This document shows positions 1 through 8,492 of a stretch of DNA of 64,000 bases, piece by piece. Under the pieces are notes generated by a model. It ran no database searches. It was not told where the DNA came from and saw only the letters and a list, made by a program, of their open reading frames with translations. The translations under genes and the position numbers were made by a program. The first letter of the stretch is position 1; every line of letters begins with the position of its first letter. Source of the stretch: Alphaproteobacteria bacterium. Its GTDB lineage: Bacteria > Myxococcota_A > UBA796 > GCA-2862545. The stretch lies in NCBI GenBank assembly GCA_020632875.1, contig JACKET010000018.1:1-64000 (forward strand). The letters run 5' to 3'.

Positions 1-285
1 GCCCGCGGCGATGCGGCCGAGGATGGGGATGCCCTGCACGCCGTCGTCTTCGAACGACTCGGTGGCCTGCTCGGTGAGGCGGATGCTGCGCGGCGCGCCA
101 CGCCCGCCGACCCGCTCGATGAAGCCCTTGCGCACGAGCGCCTTGATGTGGTCGCTGACCGCGTTGGTGGAGCCGATGCCCAGCGCCGTGCCGATCTCGC
201 GGTAGCTGGGCGCCACCCCGCGCTGATCGATCACCGTGCGGATGAACTCGAAGATCTCCTGCTGGCGGGGAGAGAGGTCGTCCAT
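1..285 (-). CDS. lexA: LexA SOS repressor, amino-terminal part (cut by window edge)
   Basis: LexA represses DNA-damage genes as a dimer and cleaves itself when RecA filaments form. The 95 visible codons start at ATG (285). They open MDDLSPRQQEIFEF and carry the winged helix-turn-helix over about residues 1-70, including APSYREIGTALGIGSTNAV. The fragment ends ILGRIAAG, so the window edge falls at the Ala-Gly bond that LexA proteins cut; the Ser/Lys protease half lies outside. A LexA-type operator sits about 50 bp upstream, which suggests autoregulation. The upstream gene on the same strand ends at 379, so lexA probably has its own promoter in the 93 bp gap. The identification is firm from the HTH and the cleavage-site context; activity cannot be judged from half a protein. 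Confidence 0.93.
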   Translation of the reverse strand, partial: MDDLSPRQQEIFEFIRTVIDQRGVAPSYREIGTALGIGSTNAVSDHIKALVRKGFIERVGGRGAPRSIRLTEQATESFEDDGVQGIPILGRIAAG

Positions 286-333
286 TCTTCTTGGCCTCGC
301 GGGTGTGGCAGCGCGCTCACTGCACATACGTTT

Positions 334-351
334 CTGTGAACGCTTGTACAG
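334..351 (-). promoter_or_regulatory. Candidate LexA operator (SOS box) upstream of lexA
   Basis: Read on the minus strand the site is CTGTACAAGCGTTCACAG, an imperfect palindrome with CTGT and ACAG ends. It matches about 14 of 17 positions of the M. xanthus LexA consensus CTRHAMRYBYGTTCAGS as I remember it. Its position between the upstream gene's stop and the lexA start fits autorepression. The site is seen; its function is inferred. Confidence 0.6.
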
Positions 352-378
352 TACCCGTCGCGAGGCGGCCTGACAACC

Positions 379-2109
379 CTACTTCGGCGGACGGGCCCCG
401 ACCCGGACCTGGATCACGTCGGTGACCGACATCGCCGACTGCGTCTGGACCTCGATCCGCACCTCGACGTTGTCGGTCGCGCCGACCGTGGCGCCCGAGT
501 GGTAGCCAGCCGTCGCGATGACCTTCTCTTCGCCACACCCCTTCTCGACCACCTGGATGAACTTCTTGCCGGGCATGCAGCCGCGGATGAACGCGCACCG
601 GAACGCCCTGGCGCGGATCTCGACCTGCGCGCAACCGGCCGGATCGAGCGTCGCTTTGCCCGGCGAGAGGATGGTCGCCGTGATGGCCTCGACCTGGATG
701 GCGTCTTCGGCATCGAGACGCACGCGATCAGGGAGGATGGGCTCGGACGCGATGGGATGGAACACGTGCCCCGCGGACTCGAAGCCGAGGTACACGCCGC
801 CCTTCAGGGGGATCGGCCAGCGCGCCGCCGTGTCGACGACGCCGCGGTAGAAGCCCGGCACGAAGAGCGGATCGGGCGCGCCGGACCACGTGTACGCGAG
901 GTGCTTCGGCAGCATCTCGCGACCCGCCGCCGTGAACGCGATGGCCGAGATCTTCGCGCCCTCGAACGCCTGCGCCCGCACGCCTTCGAGCTTCACGTCC
1001 TTGCCGCAGCCGAACGCGAGCGGCTGCACGACACCGCCACGCAACAGGGCCTGTGCGGGCATGCCCGGGAGCGCGTCTTCGCAGATGATGTAGTGCACGG
1101 GCTCGGTGATGCCCTGGGCCGCGAGGAAGCCGGCGAGCTGGTCGACGTTGCCCATCGCCAGGCGGAACGCGACGGGGCCCTTGGCGCCGTGCAGCGCCGC
1201 GAGCTCGGGGACCTTCTCCATGCCGGTGTTGACGACGATCTCTTCGCCATCGGGGCCGATCTTGGTCTTCGTCTTGGTCTTGACCTTCTTGCCCTTCTTG
1301 CCCTTGTCCTCCTTCTCTTCCGGCTTGTACTCGCCCGTCGCCTCGCCCACGAACCACACCACGGGGTCGAGCTGCGCGACCGCGCGGTACGCGCCGTCGA
1401 GCATGCGGTAGTCGATGCCGTCGCACGCGAGGTCGGGGAACCCGACGGAGCCGCGCTGATCGACGCATCCCTGGGGGAGTCGGCCGAGCAGCTGCCAGCT
1501 GCCGTCTTCGCCGAACGTGATGATGATCTCGTCCTGGCCGACGTAGAGCCAGAGCTCGTCGACGCCATCCTCGTCGAGATCGGTGATCCGGCGGAGCCGC
1601 ATCTCGCGAACGTCGAGCGCGTGCGCGCGGATGAACGGCTTCGGGATGGTGAGGGACTTCGCCGTGCCCGTGGGCGTGTGGATCTCGCTGCCGGTCGTGA
1701 GTGTGACGGGCCGATCGCCCGTGACCCAGAACAGGACCCCGGCCGCGACGAACACCATCATCCAGGCCGGCGCCATCGCCCAGAGCAGCCGGCGGAGCAC
1801 GCGCGACCCGCCCGAGTCGAGCTGGAGCTCGCACTCGCCGATGAGCACGACGTCGCCCACCTGGAGCGCGACGGGCCTCTGCACCGGGATGGGCTCGCCG
1901 TTGACCTTCACCCCGGTGGCGGAGTCGAGGTCGGTGATCGTCCACCCCCCGCGCGTGAAGCTGAGGGACGCGTGCTTGACCGACACCAGCGGATCCGGGA
2001 GGTTGATCCCGCGTTGCGTACGGCCGATGATGATGGCCTCGTCGCTCGCGACGAGCGGGAAACGGTCACCCGCGACCGGTCCACCGATGGCGACGAGATC
2101 GTAGGCCAA
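379..2109 (-). CDS. FHA-domain, single-pass membrane protein of unknown role
   Basis: This 576-residue protein has a cytoplasmic forkhead-associated (FHA) domain, which binds phosphothreonine, at about residues 20-98. The FHA signature is visible: IIGRTQRGINLPDPLVS, then KHASLSF and GVKVNGEPI. A single hydrophobic helix follows (WAMAPAWMMVFVAAGVLFWV, about 108-128), so the remaining ~445 residues should be periplasmic. That part contains a Lys-rich stretch (EEKEDKGKKGKKVKTKTKTK, about 265-285) and a Cys-containing carboxy-terminal region with GCMPGKKF. I recognise no enzymatic domain there. It is plausibly a phospho-signalling receptor or scaffold, since FHA proteins commonly partner with Ser/Thr kinases, but no kinase is nearby. 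It is transcribed toward lexA and divergently from the rhomboid-like gene. Confidence 0.75.
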   Translation of the reverse strand: MAYDLVAIGGPVAGDRFPLVASDEAIIIGRTQRGINLPDPLVSVKHASLSFTRGGWTITDLDSATGVKVNGEPIPVQRPVALQVGDVVLIGECELQLDSGGSRVLRRLLWAMAPAWMMVFVAAGVLFWVTGDRPVTLTTGSEIHTPTGTAKSLTIPKPFIRAHALDVREMRLRRITDLDEDGVDELWLYVGQDEIIITFGEDGSWQLLGRLPQGCVDQRGSVGFPDLACDGIDYRMLDGAYRAVAQLDPVVWFVGEATGEYKPEEKEDKGKKGKKVKTKTKTKIGPDGEEIVVNTGMEKVPELAALHGAKGPVAFRLAMGNVDQLAGFLAAQGITEPVHYIICEDALPGMPAQALLRGGVVQPLAFGCGKDVKLEGVRAQAFEGAKISAIAFTAAGREMLPKHLAYTWSGAPDPLFVPGFYRGVVDTAARWPIPLKGGVYLGFESAGHVFHPIASEPILPDRVRLDAEDAIQVEAITATILSPGKATLDPAGCAQVEIRARAFRCAFIRGCMPGKKFIQVVEKGCGEEKVIATAGYHSGATVGATDNVEVRIEVQTQSAMSVTDVIQVRVGARPPK

Positions 2110-2222
2110 GAATCCTCCGCGATACGCGCGCTTCTACCTTGCGCAGGCGGTCCGAATCAAGCGAACGTGCGCCTCCCGCCCCGCGCGTGGGGGTTATCCG
2201 GCATTCACGGAGGTGGACCGAC

Positions 2223-2954
2223 GTGCCCGCGAATCCCCAGCAGACCCTGTACCTGCCGCCACTCGAACCGTGGATGCGCAACCTGCTCATCGGGTTGTTC
2301 GTGCTCTACGTGGTCGAGCTCGTGCTGTGGAACCTCGGGGTGCCGCTGGGGGCGATGATGCTCACCAGCTTCGGCTACGGGTTCCAGCCCTGGCAGGTGC
2401 TCACCCGGTTCTTCGTGCAGGGGCGCGAGAACGCCGCCAACGTCCTGATCTCGATCGTCGTGCTGTACTTCGTGCTGCCTTCCCTGCCCCGGCTCCTGCC
2501 GTGGCGGCAGTGGGTCGACGCGCTTTCCGTCACCGCCATCGTGGCGATGCTCATCCCCATGGTGTCCGACGCGCTCGGGCTGTTCCCGCCGGCCACGCGC
2601 TCCGGCTGGACCTTCCTCGTGCTGCCGATGTTCGTCGGGTTCGGCCTCGCCCAGCCGCGCGGCATCATCAACCTGATGTTCGTGCTCCCGATCCCGGCGA
2701 TCTACATCGTCTGGGGCACGCTCGTTTACGTGCTCGTCATGCTGCTCGCGTTCCCGAGCGCCGCGACGCTCGAGATGGTGGCGAGCTGGATCGGCATCGT
2801 CGGCTGGTGGAGCTTCCGGGGCCCGGGCAAGCGCCGCCGCGAGCTCCGCAAGGAGGCCTCGAAGATCGAGAAGGAGCTGCAGCGCTTCACCGTCCTCGAC
2901 GGGGGCAAGGCGCAGGGCGGCCAGGGCCGCGACGACGACGAGTGGATCCACTGA
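2223..2954 (+). CDS. Rhomboid-like polytopic membrane protein, probably not a protease
   Basis: A 243-residue integral membrane protein with about six hydrophobic helices. The early motif FQPWQVLTRFFVQG resembles the PWQLLT...F segment near the first helices of rhomboid proteases. The catalytic Gly-x-Ser-Gly and the late-helix His are not apparent, so it looks like an inactive rhomboid-fold protein; this is inference. The soluble tail after about residue 200 is charged (KRRRELRKEASKIEKELQRF) and likely helical and cytoplasmic. The GTG at 2223 is preferred over upstream starts because GGAGGT ends 7 nt before it and the residues before it are Arg-rich and unlike protein. It overlaps the next gene by 13 bp, suggesting coupled translation. 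Confidence 0.65.
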   Translation: MPANPQQTLYLPPLEPWMRNLLIGLFVLYVVELVLWNLGVPLGAMMLTSFGYGFQPWQVLTRFFVQGRENAANVLISIVVLYFVLPSLPRLLPWRQWVDALSVTAIVAMLIPMVSDALGLFPPATRSGWTFLVLPMFVGFGLAQPRGIINLMFVLPIPAIYIVWGTLVYVLVMLLAFPSAATLEMVASWIGIVGWWSFRGPGKRRRELRKEASKIEKELQRFTVLDGGKAQGGQGRDDDEWIH

Positions 2955-3637
2955 GCCGTCCGGTCGTCCTCGACGGGGGCCTCGCCACCACGCTGCAGGA
3001 CGCGGGCCTCCCCCTCTACACCCCCGTCGAGACGTGGCTCCTGGAGCGTCCCGACGCGATTCGCGCGGCCCACGCGGCGTTCGCGGAGGCGGGCGCCGAG
3101 GTCCTCCTCACGGCGACGTTCCGGAGCCTGCCGAGCGAGCGGGACGACTGGGAGGCGCTGGTCCCGCGGGCCATCGCGCTGGCGCGGGAGGCGGCCGACG
3201 GGCGGGCGGCGGTCTGGTTGTCGCTCGGACCGGGCGGCGGCCATGTCGAGGTCGTCGCGCGCTTCGGGGGTCTCGTGGACGGCGTGGTGCTCGAGACCTT
3301 CGTGGACGGCGATGCGGGGCTCGCCGCGCTGCGGTCCTGCGATCGGGTGGTGCCCACGGTGCTCTCGGTCACGCCGATTGGTGTGATGGACGTGGCGCGA
3401 ATCGCGCGCGAGGCCATGGACACGGGGGCGGCGGGCTTCGGGCTGAACTGCGTGCCCGGTCCCGCGCTCGTGGAGGCTGCGGCGCGGGTGCCGGGCGACA
3501 TCCCGTTGTGGGCGAAGCCGAACGGGGGGCCGGGTCAGCGCGAGGCGTTCGCCGCGTTGTGGCGTCGGGCGCGGTGGCTCGGTGGGTGTTGTGGGACGGG
3601 GCCCGTGGCCATCGCGGGGCTTCGCGGCGGGGTCTGA
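2942..3637 (+). CDS. Homocysteine S-methyltransferase-family protein
   Basis: The enzyme family transfers a methyl group, for example from S-methylmethionine, to homocysteine using a zinc bound by three cysteines. Both expected Cys sites are present: LNCVPGP in the middle and GGCCGTGP at the end. The start DGGLATTLQDAG matches the family's DGG.. opening strand. At 231 residues it is shorter than typical members (around 300), with the loss in the middle of the barrel, so the substrate may differ. GTG at 2942 lies inside the end of the rhomboid-like gene, implying coupling; no strong ribosome binding site is seen. The stop is six bases before a heptamer array. Confidence 0.8.
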   Translation: MDPLSRPVVLDGGLATTLQDAGLPLYTPVETWLLERPDAIRAAHAAFAEAGAEVLLTATFRSLPSERDDWEALVPRAIALAREAADGRAAVWLSLGPGGGHVEVVARFGGLVDGVVLETFVDGDAGLAALRSCDRVVPTVLSVTPIGVMDVARIAREAMDTGAAGFGLNCVPGPALVEAAARVPGDIPLWAKPNGGPGQREAFAALWRRARWLGGCCGTGPVAIAGLRGGV

Positions 3638-3642
3638 TGGAG

Positions 3643-3770
<128 letters not shown>

Positions 3771-3775
3771 ACTGC

Positions 3776-4135
3776 CGGTCCGGACAGGCACGTCCGCAGG
3801 GTCCGGTTTCCCCACCGCCCTGCCGCGACGCCGGAACCCCCGGGGAAACCGGATCCTGGGACTGCCGGGTCTTCCGACCCGCAAGGCCGCCGTAGGCGAG
3901 CCGCGCAGCGCGCTCCGCGCGCGGAGTAATGGGTAGACTGGGCGTCCACACCCGCGGTCCCCGTCCTCTACGACGAGCCGGGATCCCGTGGCCGGCACCC
4001 GCAGAGGCGTCCTCTACGTCGAGCCGGGATCCCGTGGCCGGCACCCGCAACGGCGTCGTCTACGACGAGCCCGGATCCCGCGGCCGACACCCCCAGCTCC
4101 GCTGTCTACGAAGAGCCGGAATGCCGCTTCGAGCG
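3776..4135. repeat. Repeat D, copy 1 (5' part, interrupted by the IS)
   Basis: First of three ~440 bp direct repeats. It contains GGTTTCC/GGAAACC arms, a CGGGTC-TTCC-GACCCG hairpin and the 14 bp palindrome CTCCGCGCGCGGAG. After these come 46 bp sub-repeats that contain GAGCCGGGATCC. It ends CTTCGAGCG where the IS481-type element begins. No credible gene lies in it. Confidence 0.85.
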
Positions 4136-5802
4136 GGTCCGGGGTCGGGACATGGGTGACACATCAGGGTCAGGACATGGGTGACAGCTCCATGGGAGGT
4201 CATCCGTGCCGTGGCCACAGAGGTGCATCTTGAGTTCGAGAGAGGAGTTCCTTCATCGGTTGCTGGATCCGCACCGCGTCGACAGCGTTTCCTCGTTGTG
4301 TGCGGAATTCGGAATCAGCCGGAAGACAGCCTACAAGTGGAGACAGCGGCTCCTCGATGAGGGGGTCGCCGGCCTCGAGGACCGGTCGCGTAGACCGAAG
4401 ACACAGAAGCTCGAGACCTCGGCGGACATGGTCGCGAGCATTGTGAGTCTCCGCCGTGCGAACCCTCGATACGGTCCGAAGAAGCTGCGAGCTCTGCTGC
4501 TTCGGGAGCACGACGAAGCCGATGTTCCGTCGGTGAAGACCATCGATCGGGCGTTGAGGCGGTGCGGCGAACCCAGGAAGAAGCGGCGTTCCCGCAAGCA
4601 GCCGCTTCAGAAGCACTCCCCAGCGTGGCCGTCGAAGGCCCGAATGATCTGTGGACGATCGACTTCAACGGGGTTGGTGGCTCACTGCGGATGGCACGAG
4701 GGTGTACCCGCTCACCGTGAGGGACCAGTTCTCCAGATTCGTCCTCGCTGTAGTGCTCCTGGACCACAATCGATGGAGGGCGTTCGTGGCGTTCTTCTCG
4801 AGCTCTTCCGGCGGTACGGAATCCCGAAAGCGATTCAATCCGACAACGGATCCCCGTTTGGCAGTACTGCGTCGCGAGCAGGCTTCACCCGACTGTCGGC
4901 CTGGCTCGTCTCGATGGGCGTTCGTGTCGTGTTCTCCCGTCCCGGCCACCCCGAGGACAACGGCGGGCACGAACGCATGCACCTCGATCTCCGGTACGAC
5001 GTGGAAGACAACGCCAGCGAGACGATTCGCGAGGAGCGCGAAGCGGCGGCGCGCAGTGGGTCCATGAGTTCAACCACCATCGGCCCCACGAGGCGCTCGG
5101 ACAGCGAGTACCGGCAGAGGTCTACCAGCCCTCGGTTCGTCGACTGCTCGGGGCCTGGCGACTCCCTCTGTACCCGAGCGCCTGGCAAACCCGGAGTGTG
5201 AGTTGCCCCGGGCGAATCAGCGTCAAAGGCAACCACTACCACGTGAGCGCCGCCCTCATCGGCCATCTCATCGGCATGGAGCCCCTCGAAGGCACACGGG
5301 TACGCCTGTGGTTCTACGACTACGGCCTCGGCGAACTCGACCTGTCGATTGTCACCCAGAAGCGGCCCGACCGGCGCGGACTGGGCTGGAACGACCCCAT
5401 TCCCGAGGTCAAAGAGTGAGACGCCCACAACGATGGGCCGCCTGCCTGCTGCCCCGCGGGCTCCGGCCATCCCATCCTCCGACGCTCGCCGCGAATACCG
5501 CGACGGCCGCTTCGGTCAAGGGTGCGTCCTCGCAGTCCTCGCCATGCTCGCCCCCTCGCGAGCGAGGGGCCTGCGCGTGGCTCCGGGCTGCTCCGGGCGC
5601 TCCCTGGACCTGCGCGCCCTTTCGCGGACCGCACGATGTGCGAGCGACGGACGACGGGAAGGCCTCCGGCGGGAGCTCTGCTCACTCAAGGAAGGCCCCC
5701 AACGCGGATGCCTCGGGCAGGGCTCAGGCACGTTCGCCAAAACGCAGCTTCCCGTGTCACCTGCACACGGGTACAACTGTCACCCATGTGCCGTCCCGGG
5801 CA
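4136..5802 (+). mobile_element. Degenerate IS481-family insertion element
   Basis: About 1.67 kb carrying a broken IS481-type transposase. The ends are inverted: GGGACATGGGTGACAC near the left end (4147-4162) against CTGTCACCCATGTG near the right (5777-5790). The left motif recurs inside (4168-4187). AGCG flanks both sides (4132-4135 and 5803-5806), a likely 4 bp target duplication. The paralogous repeat copy at 6231-6260 gives an empty site reading CTTCGAGCGCACATTCGG, which fixes the boundaries. The 360 bp after the transposase (5420-5776) hold no gene I recognise; one hairpin (GCCCCTCGCTCGCGAGGGGG on the minus strand) is visible near 5550. Confidence 0.85.
4206..5419 (+). pseudogene. IS481-family transposase, broken by about four frameshifts
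   Basis: The start reads MPWPQRCILSSREEFLHRLL with a helix-turn-helix (LCAEFGISRKTAYKWRQRL) and the DRSRRPK linker typical of IS481 transposases. The DDE core is scattered over three frames: WTIDFNG near 4652, then GWWLTADGTRVYPLTVRDQF, then QSDNGSPF near 4840 and HPEDNGGHERMHLDL near 4960. The carboxy end returns in a fourth segment (QWVHEFNHHRPHEALGQRVP, then a tail ending PIPEVKE). Shifts fall near 4630, 4670, 4790 and 5045. Catalytic Asp, Asp and Glu codons survive, so decay seems recent, but no full-length product can be made. Other genes in the window are unbroken, which argues against general sequencing error. Confidence 0.9.
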
Positions 5803-6240
5803 AGCGCATATTCGGGCACGCGCACGCGCACGCGCACGGGTCGGGCCTCGAGCGCCCTGCCGATCCGTGGCTCTCCCGACCTCCTCGATCGCGACAGGCA
5901 GAGCCCGAAGGGTCCGGTTTCCCCCCGCCCTGCCGCGGCGCTGGAAGCCCGCCAGGAAACCGGATCCTGGGACTGCCGGGTCTCCCGACCCGCAAGGCCG
6001 CCGCAGGCGTGCCGCGCAGCGCGCTCCGCGCGCGGAGTAATGGGTAGACCGGGCGTCCACACCCGCGGTCCCCGTCCTCTACGACGAGCCGGGATCCCGC
6101 GGCCGACACCCGCAACACCGCCCTCTGCGACGAGCCGGGATCCCGCGGCCGACACCCGGGACGGCGCCGTCTTCGACGAGCCGGGATCCCGCAGCCGACA
6201 CCCGCGACGTTGCCGTCTCCGACGCGCCGGAATGCCGCTT
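5803..6240. repeat. Repeat D: 3' remainder of copy 1, then copy 2
   Basis: Directly after the IS the host repeat resumes with a CGCACG dinucleotide-like run, CTCGAGCGCCC and GGTCCGGTTTCC. Copy 2 then runs through the CGGGTC hairpin and CTCCGCGCGCGGAG palindrome to four 46 bp sub-repeats, ending ATGCCGCTTCGAGCG. Removing the IS and its duplication, copy 1 to copy 2 spacing is about 440 bp. No coding capacity is convincing. Confidence 0.85.
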
Positions 6241-6645
6241 CGAGCGCACATTCGGGCACGCGCACGCGCACGCGCACGCGCACGGGTCGGGCCTCGAGCG
6301 CCCCGCCGATCCGTGGGTCTCCCGACCTCCTCGATCCCGACAGGCAGAGCCCGAAGGGTCCGGTTTCCCTCCGCCCCGGCGCGACGCCGGGACTCCCGGG
6401 GAAACCGGATCCTGGGACTGCCGGGTCTCCCGACCCGCAAGGCCGCCGTAGGCGTGCCGCGCAGCGCGCTCCGCGCGCGGAGTAATGGGTAGACCGGGCG
6501 TCCACACCCGCGGTCCCCGTCCTCTACGACGGGCCGGGATCCCGTGGCCGGCACCCGCAGCTCCGCCGTCTACGACGAGCCGGGATCCCGCGGCCGACAC
6601 CCGCAGCTCCGCCGTCTACGACGAGCCGGGATCCGGCGCTCTTCG
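6241..6645. repeat. Repeat D, copy 3
   Basis: Third copy, 445 bp from copy 2 measured at GGAGTAATGGGTAGA. It begins with the intact junction that is split by the IS in copy 1, and ends in two 46 bp sub-repeats before degenerating into a GGGAAC array. Confidence 0.85.
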
Positions 6646-6654
6646 AAGGGCCCC

Positions 6655-6684
6655 GGGAACGGGAGCGGGAACGGGAACGGGAAC
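6655..6684. repeat. Hexamer tandem array (GGGAAC)5
   Basis: Five 6 bp units (one GGGAGC variant) lying 28 bp beyond the stop codon of the leftward beta-propeller gene. No gene is encoded. Confidence 0.85.
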
Positions 6685-6712
6685 GGGGGAGCCTCGCGCT
6701 TCGCGCGTTGGC

Positions 6713-7855
6713 TCAGTTCGCGATCGGAGGGCTGAACGTCGCGAACTGGCCCTCGCCGATGTCGATCGGCTTGCCGCCGTGCAGCGGGCACTTCCAGATG
6801 CGCGGGCTCTGCGCTTGGCCGCGGAGGACGCCCGCCAGCAGCAGGTACCGCGAGTCGGGGTCGACGATGGGGTGCGACTGCGTGTACTGCTCGAAGAACC
6901 GCAGGAAGAACCTGAAATCCCGCGTCGGAAGCAGGTCGGCGACGTGGCGCGCCGTGCCGTGGGTGTCGACGAAGAACCACTCGACGAGGCCGCGGTCGGT
7001 GTCGACGCGCGACACCACGAGCCCCGAGCCGTCGGGCGTCCACACGAACGCCAGGCAGGACATGTCGGAGATGGTGCGCTCGACGCCGGTTTCGATGTCG
7101 ATGACCGCGAGCCCCTGGTACGGCGTGCCATCGCCGCCGGGCGCCACGGCCTTCGCGATCATCCGGCCGTCGGGGGACGCGACGAACGCCAGCAGCCCTT
7201 CGCCGCCCGCGAAGTGCTTCTCGCTGCCGTCGGTTCCCATGCGGACGATCTCGGCCCGACCGTGCGCGTGTACGCCGTACACGACGCCATCCCCCGCGCG
7301 GACCGGCGCGCAGAAGTCGCCCGGCGTGCCCGGGAGGACCTCGGTGGGACGCCGCATGTCGGGGTCCATGATCATCATTCGGGCGTTGGCGCTGCCCCCG
7401 CCGATGAAGGTCGCGAGGCGGCCATCCTGGGTCCACGTGATGAACAGCGGGCTGCCCTTCGCGAGGATGCGCTGCGAATTGACGGATTCGGTGCGGCCGA
7501 TGGTGAGCAACAGGTCGTCGCCGCTCTGCGTGACCGCCGCGATGCGCTCGCCGTCTTCGGCCCATTGCAGGTAGATCGGCACCTGGTCGGGCAGGTCGAT
7601 GACCTCGGCCGAGCGCACGCCGTCGAGGCTCGTGACCAGCACCGACGCGTTGCCGCCCTCGCGGAGCCGGAAGCACGCGACCCGGTCGCCGCTCGGCGAG
7701 AAGGACGGCCACGTGTGCGCGAACTTCGGGTTGCCCGCGCTGACCCAGCTCGCCCAGATCAGCCCGTCGGCATCGGTCGTGAGGCCGGACATGCGGCCAT
7801 CGGGCTCGACCAGGTGGACCTGGCGCGTGGGGCTGACGAAAGCGATGCGGCTCAC
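6713..7855 (-). CDS. TolB/WD40-like beta-propeller protein
   Basis: A 380-residue soluble protein made of repeated four-strand blades. Recurrent blade motifs are seen: PSFSPSGDRVACFRL, YLQWAEDGERIAAV, TWTQDGRLATF, FVASPDGRMIAKAV and FVWTPDGSGLVVSRV, spaced roughly 45-60 residues. These SPDG/TPDG turns are typical of TolB-type and PD40 propellers, which usually bind proteins rather than catalyse. There is no signal peptide, so it is probably cytoplasmic. Its GTG start overlaps the stop of the TetR gene by 4 nt (GTGA), so the two are co-translated and likely act together. The actual partner is unknown. Confidence 0.7.
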   Translation of the reverse strand: MSRIAFVSPTRQVHLVEPDGRMSGLTTDADGLIWASWVSAGNPKFAHTWPSFSPSGDRVACFRLREGGNASVLVTSLDGVRSAEVIDLPDQVPIYLQWAEDGERIAAVTQSGDDLLLTIGRTESVNSQRILAKGSPLFITWTQDGRLATFIGGGSANARMMIMDPDMRRPTEVLPGTPGDFCAPVRAGDGVVYGVHAHGRAEIVRMGTDGSEKHFAGGEGLLAFVASPDGRMIAKAVAPGGDGTPYQGLAVIDIETGVERTISDMSCLAFVWTPDGSGLVVSRVDTDRGLVEWFFVDTHGTARHVADLLPTRDFRFFLRFFEQYTQSHPIVDPDSRYLLLAGVLRGQAQSPRIWKCPLHGGKPIDIGEGQFATFSPPIAN

Positions 7856-8475
7856 GTGGCGCCCCCGCCGCGAGCGACCGGAGGCGGCGCGAGGATGCCG
7901 TGCAGGACGAACTGGATGCCGCCCTTCAGCAGGCGCTCTTGATCGGGGCGGATGCCGATGGCGGACTGCCCGGCCATGCCGTCGATCATCGCCTTGAGCA
8001 TCGCGGCCATCGCGATGGGGTCGCCGTGGCGGAACGCGCCTTCATCCATGCCCTGGGCGAGGATGCGCGTGCAGGCGTCGGTGAAGCGCTGGTGCACGGC
8101 CTGGCACTCCTCGCGGATCTCGTCGTCGCGGACGGCCATCTCGGTCATCATCAGGAAGAAGCGCGGCGGCGACTTCAGGCCCGCGAAGTAGTCGAGGTAC
8201 TTCTGCCCGAGGTCGAGCAGCTTCACGACGGCCGGCCGGTGATCGGTCTCGGCCTGATCGAGGAAGCTGTAGGTGTTCTCGTGCTCTTCGCCGACGAGCG
8301 CCATGAACACCTCGCGCTTGCTCGCGAAGTAGAAGTACACGGCACCCTTCGACAGCCCCGCGCGGCGCGCGATGTCTTCGACGCGGGCGGCGAGGAAGCC
8401 CTTCTCGACGAAGACACTGCGGGCGGCCCGCAGGATCTGCGCTCGGCGTTCGGCTTCTGAGAGGTGCTTGGTCAT
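7852..8475 (-). CDS. TetR/AcrR-family transcriptional regulator
   Basis: A 207-residue repressor-type protein. Residues 8-55 form the TetR helix-turn-helix: RAQILRAARSVFVEKGF, then VEDIARRAGLSKGAVYFYFA with SKREVF. The carboxy-terminal ligand domain is helical and moderately conserved. TetR proteins usually repress their own or neighbouring genes until a small molecule binds; the coupled beta-propeller gene is the most likely co-regulated partner. ATG at 8475 is chosen because the residues just after it begin the HTH domain; further upstream the reading is Arg-rich and non-protein-like. Confidence 0.9.
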   Translation of the reverse strand: MTKHLSEAERRAQILRAARSVFVEKGFLAARVEDIARRAGLSKGAVYFYFASKREVFMALVGEEHENTYSFLDQAETDHRPAVVKLLDLGQKYLDYFAGLKSPPRFFLMMTEMAVRDDEIREECQAVHQRFTDACTRILAQGMDEGAFRHGDPIAMAAMLKAMIDGMAGQSAIGIRPDQERLLKGGIQFVLHGILAPPPVARGGGAT

Positions 8476-8492
8476 CGGCCGGCGAAGGTACC

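Noticed and set aside
4206..5201. Intact transposase with programmed frameshifting
   Set aside because: Four shifts at scattered sites, with domain pieces in three frames, exceed any known programmed -1 frameshift; decay explains it better.
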